This document shows, in pieces, positions 1 through 4,659 of a stretch of 5,481 bases of DNA. Numbering within the stretch: the stretch's first letter is position 1; every line of letters begins with the position of its first letter. Source of the DNA: JAAYCI01 sp964369525 (GTDB taxonomy: Bacteria; Bacillota; Clostridia; Oscillospirales; Ruminococcaceae); NCBI GenBank assembly GCA_964369525.1, contig CAYJEW010000072.1, forward strand, positions 1 through 5,481, in the 5' to 3' direction. Below the pieces are notes generated by a model that saw nothing but the letters and a program-made list of their open reading frames with translations, did not search any database and was not told the origin of the DNA. The position numbers were made by a program, and so were the translations under genes.

Positions 1-11
1 TTATTTTTGTC

Positions 12-98
12 TGGTGCCGGTGGTCGGGGTCGAACCGACACGGTATCGCTACCACTGGATTTTGAGTCCAGCACGTCTGCCAATTCCATCACACCGGC
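12..98 (-). tRNA. tRNA-Leu (anticodon CAA)
   Basis: A complete 87-nt class II tRNA is read on the minus strand. The 7-bp acceptor stem GCCGGTG/CACCGGC is perfect and is followed by discriminator A and an encoded CCA (12-14). The D-arm carries the leucine-type GATGGAATTGGCAGACGTG sequence. The anticodon stem CTGGA/TCCAG (55-59 and 67-71) closes the loop CTCAAAA, giving anticodon CAA at 62-64, which reads the UUG codon. A long variable arm (stem GGTA/TACC) and the T-arm GTCGG-TTCGACC-CCGAC follow. The long variable arm together with the D-arm sequence identifies leucine rather than serine or tyrosine. No clear intrinsic terminator is visible in the 11 bases left in the window downstream. Confidence 0.97.
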
Positions 99-344
99 TT
101 ATATAGGCGGCTCGCTATGGCTATGCTGATAAAGAGCATGTGCCGTGGCGTGCAACATTGAATATTATAATATAAAATTGCAAAGTCTGCAATAGTTGCA
201 TGGTATTTTCAGCTTTTTAAAGATTGAAAAACTTGTAAATGGTATGTCGTATTTAGGTGTACTGCCATATTTGTTAAAAAGGGTTAAGCTTTATCGCCAA
301 AACCCCATACAAAAAACAATGAGCTTCCTTTTGCGGATTTTAGA
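99..344. other. Intergenic region between tRNA-Leu and the kinase gene
   Basis: No convincing gene is visible here. The part near the tRNA carries the candidate promoter described separately. The part next to the kinase stop codon shows only weak, bulged AT-rich foldbacks and no GC-rich stem followed by a T-tract on the minus strand, so I cannot place a terminator for the two-component operon. Transcription could run on towards the tRNA. Confidence 0.6.
164..192 (-). promoter_or_regulatory. Candidate sigma-A promoter for tRNA-Leu
   Basis: On the minus strand a perfect TATAAT -10 box (forward 164-169) lies 17 bases from a weak -35 box TTGCAG (forward 187-192, 3 of 6 consensus positions). Transcription would start near 157 and give a 5' leader of about 59 nt before the mature tRNA end at 98. 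The -35 box sits in the right arm of an inverted repeat (ATTGCA-5nt-TGCAAT, 177-193). The -10 box is strong, but AT-rich DNA gives chance matches easily. Confidence 0.42.
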
Positions 345-1793
345 TTATTCCACATCAATATATACCTCAAAAGTTGCTCCGCCATCATTATAAGCTTTGA
401 TTTCACCGTTCATCATTTCTATCGACGTCTTAGCAATTGAAAGGCCCAGGCCAAAGTTTCCGTGCTCGCCTTTAGAAAATCTATCGAATATGTTGTCTGC
501 ATTTTCTATTCCGGCTCCATCGTCTTTTACTGTGATGACAGCTTTTTTGCCAATTACATTAAGCGAAACCGTAACCACAGATTTTGCATATCTCACAGCG
601 TTAGCAATGATATTTCCAACCGACCCAGAAAGTAGCTCACTATTAGATACAGCAAATATATTTGGTGCAATATCCGTTTCTATTTTTATATTATTTGACA
701 CAGCGTATCCATTATACCTATTTATTAAATCGAGCAAGTTTTCGCTTATATTTAACTTTTCAAGCCTTTTGCTTGCATCAAAATTTTCGGCTCTGGCAAG
801 AGATAAAAGACTATCCACGAGTTTTGTGAGCCTTTTGCATTGGTCAGAAATTAAATTCGCCGTCCCCTTTGCATCGGCAAAAAAACCCATTTCTATACCA
901 TCTGCATAGCCTTGTATGCTCATAAGTGGTGTGCGAAGCTCATGTGATGCGTTGTGTAAAAATTTTTTTTGCGACTCGTTGTGATGATAAATTCGTTTAT
1001 TTAAAGCATTGATTTCAGTAGTTAATTTTTGCAGCTCAAGGCTATCGCTTTTATCATCTATTGCCACTATCTCATCAGATTTCATGCACTCAACCTGTGC
1101 AGTTAAACGCTCAATTGGCTTTGCAATGGCATTTGCAATTCTTGTGGAAACACACAAAGCTATAAATGTTATAACCCCCGAAACAATAACAAGCACTATA
1201 TTTATCGCTGTTACAAATTCGTCTATTATAAGGCCTTTTGAGATATACACTACTTTGTCGGTGAGGGTTTGGCTTTCATAATCCACCTCAACAACATAAT
1301 ATGTATCGCCCTCAAAAGCTACCGAGCTTATTTCGCCTAAGTTTGTTTTTTCGGTTTGATTATATATCAAATTTGCTAAGTCATCGGTTATAATGCTTCC
1401 ACCATTAAAAATTCTTGAAAGTTCGCCATTTCTATTAAATACAACAAGCTCTGCAGAAGTACTATGATTTTGACTGTTTACAATTGCAGCCAGATTAAGC
1501 GAACCACTTTGGCTATCGTCCTCTGTAATACTTCGGTTGGGCGAGGAGGCGTTGGGTCTGCTAGGGGTTGCATTGGGTAGGTTTGCATTAGGTGGGTTTA
1601 TGTTAAGTAGGTTGGAACTTTCCTCGGCGGCAAGGGTGTTGGCAATTTCATCTACCGCACTTAGCAAATCTTCCTCTGCCTGTGCTTCAGTATAAACAGA
1701 CACAATAACATTAAATGTAATTAAAATAGCAATAGGAACCAAGATGATTATTGCAAGAAATGCTCTTGATATTCTTTTTCTTATAGTTATCAT
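345..1793 (-). CDS. Membrane sensor histidine kinase (HAMP-HisKA-HATPase_c)
   Basis: This 482-residue kinase should sit in the cytoplasmic membrane, autophosphorylate on His284 and pass the phosphate to the regulator encoded just upstream. Seen in the sequence: TM1 about residues 11-33; an extracytoplasmic sensor region about 34-191 that includes an Asn/Pro-rich repeat (68-89); TM2 about 194-215; a HAMP-like linker about 216-268 with conserved Pro226; an H-box with SHELRTPL (His284); an N-box NIIANAVRYA (394-403); a G1 box DDGAG (424-428); an F-box IFDRF (435-439); and a G2 box GNFGLGL (445-451). All catalytic boxes are intact. The ATG at 1793 is chosen over an in-frame start at 1850 because GGAG lies 7 bases before it, inside the end of the regulator gene, and only one base separates the two genes (TAAAATG). 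The longer start would overlap the regulator and place a polar stretch before TM1. The sensor domain is not one I can name, so the stimulus is unknown. Confidence 0.96.
   Translation of the reverse strand: MITIRKRISRAFLAIIILVPIAILITFNVIVSVYTEAQAEEDLLSAVDEIANTLAAEESSNLLNINPPNANLPNATPSRPNASSPNRSITEDDSQSGSLNLAAIVNSQNHSTSAELVVFNRNGELSRIFNGGSIITDDLANLIYNQTEKTNLGEISSVAFEGDTYYVVEVDYESQTLTDKVVYISKGLIIDEFVTAINIVLVIVSGVITFIALCVSTRIANAIAKPIERLTAQVECMKSDEIVAIDDKSDSLELQKLTTEINALNKRIYHHNESQKKFLHNASHELRTPLMSIQGYADGIEMGFFADAKGTANLISDQCKRLTKLVDSLLSLARAENFDASKRLEKLNISENLLDLINRYNGYAVSNNIKIETDIAPNIFAVSNSELLSGSVGNIIANAVRYAKSVVTVSLNVIGKKAVITVKDDGAGIENADNIFDRFSKGEHGNFGLGLSIAKTSIEMMNGEIKAYNDGGATFEVYIDVE
1527..1592 (-). 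repeat. Degenerate 15-nt tandem repeat (PNAxx) in the kinase sensor domain
   Basis: Within the kinase gene, codons 68-89 encode four imperfect five-residue units, PNANL, PNATP, PNASS and PNRSI, with a two-residue insertion (SR) after the second. At DNA level the units begin CCTAATGCA, CCCAATGCA, CCCAACGCC and CCCAACCGA. This is a low-complexity, probably disordered, Asn/Pro-rich linker on the outer side of the membrane. Repeats of this kind can vary in copy number between strains by slippage. Confidence 0.7.
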
Positions 1794-1794
1794 T

Positions 1795-2472
1795 TTATGT
1801 CTCCACTTCAAGCTTAAATCCAAATCCCCACACAGCAGAAATGCGAACATTTGTTTTTACAAGTTTTTTGCGAAGCCGCTTGAGAACATCATCGCATGCC
1901 TTTGTATCCGCTTCATAGTCGAATTTCCATACATTCTTTAGCAACTCTTCTCTTGACACCGCTCTTTGTGAGTATTTAAACATATATGCAATTAAGGCGA
2001 ATTCAGTAGGTGTAACGTCAAATTTCTCGCCGCATACGCTACATTTTCTCATGGCAACATCAATTTCTAAGTTGCCGAAAGACAAAACCTGTTTTTCTTT
2101 TATCTCATCACTAAATGACATTCTACGGAAAATAGAATTCACCCTTGCCACAAGTTCCATAGGCGCAAAAGGCTTAACTAAATAATCGTCTGCCCCCATT
2201 GTAATGCCTGTTATTCTATCAAGCTCGCTATCTTTTGCCGATACTATTATAATGGGAACATTGTTTTTCTCCCTAATTTGCGAACAAACAGTCACGCCGT
2301 CTGTTCCCGGCATCATAACATCTAAGATTACCATATCGGATGGGTTTTTGAGAAATTCATCTCGTAGCGCATCACCACTTTTAAATGCCAGAACTTCATA
2401 GCCACTATTTTTTAAAAAGCTACTGATTATATCTCTAATAGACTGTTCATCATCTGCTATATATATTTTCAT
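1795..2472 (-). CDS. OmpR/PhoB-family response regulator
   Basis: This 225-residue cytoplasmic transcription factor is the partner of the downstream kinase. The receiver domain covers about residues 1-117: acidic pocket Asp7/Asp8, phosphoacceptor Asp51 in ILDVMMPG, Ser78 at the Thr/Ser switch position, and Lys100 in the VKPF motif. The winged-helix DNA-binding domain covers about 129-225, with the TPTEF motif (154-158), a recognition helix near 189-204 (KRLRKKL) and a wing ending GFGFKLE. Length is normal for the family. Start choice: the ATG at 2472 has GAGG 7 bases upstream. An in-frame TTG one codon earlier (2473-2475) is too close to that site. The stop codon is one base from the kinase start, so the two are cotranscribed and probably translationally coupled. 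An unusual CxxC (Cys144, Cys147) lies in the winged-helix domain. The targets are unknown; the divergent secreted-protein genes and its own promoter are the natural candidates. Confidence 0.97.
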   Translation of the reverse strand: MKIYIADDEQSIRDIISSFLKNSGYEVLAFKSGDALRDEFLKNPSDMVILDVMMPGTDGVTVCSQIREKNNVPIIIVSAKDSELDRITGITMGADDYLVKPFAPMELVARVNSIFRRMSFSDEIKEKQVLSFGNLEIDVAMRKCSVCGEKFDVTPTEFALIAYMFKYSQRAVSREELLKNVWKFDYEADTKACDDVLKRLRKKLVKTNVRISAVWGFGFKLEVET

Positions 2473-2493
2473 CAAACCACCTCATATGTAGGC

Positions 2494-2565
2494 GCCATTG
2501 CTCGCCACTGCGTGGCAACTGGGCAGATGGCAAATTTATATTATGCTTTGCATAATATAAATAAT
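2494..2565. repeat. Palindromic repeat, copy A (two-hairpin unit)
   Basis: This is the first of two related units. It contains a G/C-containing hairpin: outer stem GCCAT/ATGGC (2494-2498 with 2527-2531), a middle stem around 2499-2503/2521-2525 with one G-T pair and a bulged G, and the inner stem GCCAC-TGC-GTGGC (2504-2516). A perfect 13-bp AT-rich hairpin follows (2534-2546 with 2550-2562, loop TTT). It is 21 bases before the response-regulator start, so the regulator mRNA leader may carry it. It could be a dispersed REP-like or MITE-like element, or a regulatory structure. Confidence 0.8.
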
Positions 2566-2589
2566 CCGCACTCCGTTTGATTATTTATA
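2556..2589. repeat. Inverted repeat bridging the two palindromic units
   Basis: TATAAATAATC (2556-2566) and GATTATTTATA (2579-2589) form a perfect 11-bp stem around a 12-base loop. The left arm overlaps the right arm of the AT-rich hairpin of the first unit, so the two hairpins cannot form together. The right arm is also complementary to TATAAATAAT at the end of the second unit (2667-2676). Confidence 0.65.
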
Positions 2590-2601
2590 ATTCATTTAAG
2601 T

Positions 2602-2676
2602 GCAATTGCTCTCGCCACTTGCGTGGCAACCGAGCAAACTTGCAGTTTATATTATGCTTTGCATAATATAAATAAT
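2602..2676. repeat. Palindromic repeat, copy B (two-hairpin unit)
   Basis: This second unit has the same orientation as the copy at 2494-2565 and lies 36 bases further on. Its first hairpin has outer stem TGCAA/TTGCA (2601-2605 with 2640-2644), middle stem TTGCTC/GAGCAA (2606-2611 with 2632-2637) and inner stem GCCAC-TTGC-GTGGC (2614-2627). The second hairpin is a perfect 12-bp AT-rich stem (2646-2657 with 2661-2672, loop TTT), extended by a G-T pair. Both units end in the identical sequence GCATAATATAAATAAT. The outer stem differs in sequence from the other copy yet still pairs, which argues that the fold is what is conserved. Confidence 0.8.
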
Positions 2677-2713
2677 AACATGCACCGCAAAATTTTAAAC
2701 CACTTATATCAAA

Positions 2714-2732
2714 TTGCCTATATTTTGCCTAT
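2714..2732. promoter_or_regulatory. Candidate response-regulator box: TTGCCTAT direct repeat, 11-bp period
   Basis: TTGCCTAT occurs at 2714-2721 and again at 2725-2732, exactly 11 bp apart, so the copies face the same side of the helix. OmpR/PhoB-family regulators typically bind as head-to-tail dimers to such direct repeats. The site is in the divergent intergenic region between the regulator gene and the secreted-protein genes. The assignment to this regulator is inferred from position and spacing alone. Confidence 0.45.
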
Positions 2733-2833
2733 TTAAAACCGATGATTTCCCAGCAGGCTACATAGTACACTTTTTTCACAGGGCAAGCAAATCAAAACTA
2801 AATTAAACAGCCCTTAGAGAAAGGAGAACTATT

Positions 2834-3277
2834 ATGTTCAAAACAGCCCTTGCATCAATAGCGCTGGCAGGCTTGCTGACAGTTGGAGGCGTCGGCGCTA
2901 CAGTACTTGCAGAAGAATCCACCCCTCCAATCGACCCTGAGCAACCACCCATTTCCATCAGCTTTAATAAAGAAGAAAAAGCGGCTGAGCTTGCACAACA
3001 ACAGGCTGATATGGAAGCGATGGCCGCTGCAATTGCAGAAAAAAGGGCAGCATTTGCTGCGGCGCGAGCAAACATGGACGCAAGACTTGCAGCAAGCGAT
3101 AAAAGCACAGAACAACTTGCTGCACTCAGAGAACGCTTCTCTGCTCAGTTTGAGGAAGTTGCCGCTGAAAGAGGCACTGAAATAACCGCAAATCAAGCTG
3201 AACGTAAAGCTAATATGGCCAACCGTGCGGACCCCGGGGTTGAAAGAGGGAACATTCAGACCACCAGCACACTATAG
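2834..3277 (+). CDS. Small secreted Ala/Glu-rich helical protein
   Basis: This 147-residue protein has a clear signal peptide: Lys3, a hydrophobic core (about 5-22) and a probable cleavage after Ala26 (VLA before EES). The mature part starts with a Pro-rich linker (30-39) and then is almost entirely predicted helix, rich in Ala, Glu, Gln and Arg (about 46-113), with little hydrophobic core beyond Ala, as in coiled-coil or amphipathic rods. No membrane anchor, sortase signal or lipobox is seen, so it is probably released or loosely wall-associated. A weak Spy/CpxP-like pattern is present: NKEEKAAEL (45-53) and ITANQ (117-121), resembling the paired LTxxQ motifs of that chaperone family. The start is supported by AAAGGAG 7 bases upstream. 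It is divergent from the two-component operon and followed by a second exported helical protein, which suggests a joint role at the envelope. I do not recognise it as a named protein. Confidence 0.88.
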   Translation: MFKTALASIALAGLLTVGGVGATVLAEESTPPIDPEQPPISISFNKEEKAAELAQQQADMEAMAAAIAEKRAAFAAARANMDARLAASDKSTEQLAALRERFSAQFEEVAAERGTEITANQAERKANMANRADPGVERGNIQTTSTL

Positions 3278-3281
3278 CTTC

Positions 3282-3320
3282 TGCTTAAACAAAACATTTT
3301 GCTTAAGCAAAGGTTATAAT
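3282..3320 (+). promoter_or_regulatory. Direct repeat and -10-like box upstream of second secreted gene
   Basis: TGCTTAAACAAA (3282-3293) and TGCTTAAGCAAA (3300-3311) are direct repeats with one mismatch at an 18-bp period. The second copy includes the perfect palindrome TTGCTTAAGCAA (3299-3310). A TATAAT box follows at 3315-3320 without a recognisable -35 box. This could be an activator-dependent promoter for the gene at 3393. It lies just after the stop codon of the preceding gene, where I see no terminator, so cotranscription is equally possible. Confidence 0.3.
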
Positions 3321-3392
3321 TTATGCTCATAGTTATTTTATTGCACAGTTAAATATCACACAAACGAAAAATATTTAAAAAGGAATATTATT

Positions 3393-4025
3393 ATGCTTAC
3401 AATAAAAATCGCATCCATTGCACTTATAGGAATTGTGATGCTTTCAGCAACCAGCATCACAGCATTTGCCACAGAGCCGGTTAATGCTGTAGGTGCCGAT
3501 TCTTCACAGCTTATATATACTAAGCAAACGCCTAATCCCGAAAGTACTCAAGATATCAAGCTTGAAAATATTACAAGAATTATAGCCGAGTACAACCCTG
3601 AGTTACACTCAGAATTAGTTGGTATTATTGCAGAGCATGATGAGTTTCATAGAAATGCAACCGCTAGCCAAGTGGAACACCAAGAAATACGAGAGCTTGA
3701 AGTAGCTGCTATTATAGAAAGTGCAGAAGCCGGTGAAATTACAAGAGCAGAGGCATATTTAGCGTTTGAGCAAATGAAAGCCGAAACTGCAGAAATTACA
3801 GCCGCATTGCAAACTATCAAAGCAAACAAGACACAAGAAGATGGGCAATTAAAAGCTCTAATAAAAGCTATTGGTAACGAAATTATTGACGAATTTTCAT
3901 CGGAATCCCCAGACATTGACACCCTGAATCGTCTTTTCACGGAATTTGTTCAATATCAACAGTTACACTTAGAGATTGATTACAGGTATCAAGCTCAAAT
4001 AGATGAGCTACTCGGCACAAGTTAG
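3393..4025 (+). CDS. Secreted helical protein of unknown function
   Basis: This 210-residue protein has a signal peptide: Lys5, hydrophobic core about 6-23, and a probable cleavage after Ala26 (AFA before TEP). A short polar linker rich in Thr, Ser, Pro and Gln (about 27-55) precedes a domain (about 56-207) that appears all-helical and strongly acidic, with a GEITRAEAYLAFEQMKAE segment and a C-terminal amphipathic helix ending in IDELLGTS. It has no transmembrane anchor, lipobox or LPxTG. The start is supported by AAGGA 8-9 bases upstream of the ATG. It follows the gene at 2834 by 115 bases in the same direction, and the two share an ASIALxG stretch in the signal peptide. Helix length and spacing could fit Spy/CpxP-like or related exported helical families, but no diagnostic motif is visible. 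It is most likely part of the output or feedback arm of the divergent two-component system; that is inference from context. Confidence 0.9.
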   Translation: MLTIKIASIALIGIVMLSATSITAFATEPVNAVGADSSQLIYTKQTPNPESTQDIKLENITRIIAEYNPELHSELVGIIAEHDEFHRNATASQVEHQEIRELEVAAIIESAEAGEITRAEAYLAFEQMKAETAEITAALQTIKANKTQEDGQLKALIKAIGNEIIDEFSSESPDIDTLNRLFTEFVQYQQLHLEIDYRYQAQIDELLGTS

Positions 4026-4045
4026 ATTTAAAGCCTTGCTTTATC

Positions 4046-4089
4046 AAAAATACAGTTTTGTGGAAACAAACCACAAAACTGTATTTTTT
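4046..4089 (+). terminator. Strong intrinsic terminator after the secreted-protein genes
   Basis: A perfect 18-bp stem (4046-4063 with 4071-4088) encloses the 7-base loop AAACAAA. The stem core is TACAGTTTTGTGG, flanked by an A-run on the left and a run of six T on the right. It begins 20 bases after the stop codon at 4025. The A-run makes it potentially bidirectional, although no minus-strand gene points at it from the right. It insulates the tadA operon from the secreted-protein genes. Confidence 0.93.
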
Positions 4090-4118
4090 AATGGATTAGA
4101 GAGAACTTTAGCTATACA

Positions 4119-4148
4119 TTGACTTTGAGATGTTTTTTCCCGTATTAT
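4119..4148 (+). promoter_or_regulatory. Sigma-A promoter of the tadA operon
   Basis: TTGACT (4119-4124, 5 of 6 -35 positions) and TATTAT (4143-4148, 5 of 6 -10 positions) are separated by 18 bases. The start site would be near 4155, leaving a leader of about 30 nt with the ribosome binding site AAAGGTGA in it. The position directly after the strong terminator at 4046-4089 supports a new transcription unit here. Confidence 0.75.
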
Positions 4149-4185
4149 TAAAGCTGAATATATAGTGCGCGAAAGGTGAAGCAAC

Positions 4186-4659
4186 ATGGATGATATAGCG
4201 CTTATGAATATCGCATTGCAGCAGGCGGCGCAGGCCGCGGCGCTTGGCGAGGTGCCTGTGGGGGCGGTTGTTGCGCTGAATGGAGAGGTTGTTGCTACAG
4301 CGCACAACCGACGAGAGCTTGACAAAAATGCGCTTGCACACGCCGAAATTTTAGCCATAGATACCGCGTGCAAGGCGCTGGGCGGCTGGCGGCTTTGGCA
4401 GTGCGAGCTATTTGTTACGCTAGAGCCCTGCCCCATGTGCGCAGGGGCAATTATTAACAGCCGCATAAAGCGGCTTGTGTATGGTGCGAGCGACCCAAAG
4501 GCCGGGTGCTGTGGCTCGGTTACTAATATGTTTGAGTTGCCGTTTAACCATAGGCCTGTTATTGAGGGTGGTTTGATGGAAGATGAAAGCCGCATGTTGT
4601 TGCAAGATTTTTTTGCTAAGTTGCGGGACAAGCGCAGCCGCGCCAAGGAGACGCTATGA
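4186..4659 (+). CDS. tadA: tRNA-specific adenosine deaminase TadA
   Basis: This 157-residue cytoplasmic zinc enzyme of the cytidine/deoxycytidylate deaminase fold converts adenosine 34 of tRNA-Arg(ACG) to inosine, so that one tRNA reads CGU, CGC and CGA. Zinc ligands are visible as His52 in the HAE motif and Cys82/Cys85 in the PCPMC motif, with catalytic proton carrier Glu54. The surrounding GEVPVGAVV (21-29), AHNRRE (39-44) and AGAIINSRI (86-94) segments, and the tail with NHRPVIEGG (121-129) and the C-terminal helix, are typical of TadA rather than guanine or cytosine deaminases. Length is normal. The ATG start has AGGTG 7 bases upstream. Its stop codon overlaps the next start (ATGA). Codons are much more GC-rich than in the genes to the left. 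Confidence 0.95.
   Translation: MDDIALMNIALQQAAQAAALGEVPVGAVVALNGEVVATAHNRRELDKNALAHAEILAIDTACKALGGWRLWQCELFVTLEPCPMCAGAIINSRIKRLVYGASDPKAGCCGSVTNMFELPFNHRPVIEGGLMEDESRMLLQDFFAKLRDKRSRAKETL

Larger units (their letters stand above)
2473..2833. other. Divergent intergenic region, 361 bases, palindrome-rich
   Basis: This gap separates the minus-strand two-component operon from the plus-strand secreted-protein genes, so it must hold at least one promoter in each direction. I see no ORF in it. It holds two copies of a palindromic repeat (2494-2565, 2602-2676), a third inverted repeat between them (2556-2589), an 11-bp-period direct repeat (2714-2732), and the strong ribosome binding site AAAGGAG 7 bases before the gene at 2834. 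No textbook -35/-10 pair is clear for either direction. TACATA (2759-2764) and TACACT (2766-2771) are possible -10 boxes for the plus-strand gene, which would fit an activator-dependent promoter. Confidence 0.7.

Noticed and set aside
397..909. A 170-codon plus-strand frame inside the kinase gene
   Set aside because: It is antisense to the catalytic domains of an intact kinase, has no ribosome binding site, and encodes a Ser/Phe-rich product without a domain.
1794..1850. A longer N-terminus for the histidine kinase starting at 1850
   Set aside because: It would overlap the regulator gene by more than 50 bases. The ATG at 1793 has its own GGAG 7 bases upstream and starts directly before the first membrane segment.
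2473..2475. TTG start for the response regulator
   Set aside because: The ATG immediately after it has the better distance (7 bases) from GAGG and is the usual start for this family.
2494..2676. A CRISPR array
   Set aside because: There are only two units, each about 74 bases with internal hairpins, and a single 36-base spacer. Unit length, AT-rich palindromes and lack of further copies do not fit CRISPR.
2803..3108. A 101-codon minus-strand frame opposite the first exported-protein gene
   Set aside because: It is an Ala/Ser-rich mirror of the Ala-rich plus-strand gene. The plus-strand frame has a signal peptide and a strong ribosome binding site; this one has neither.
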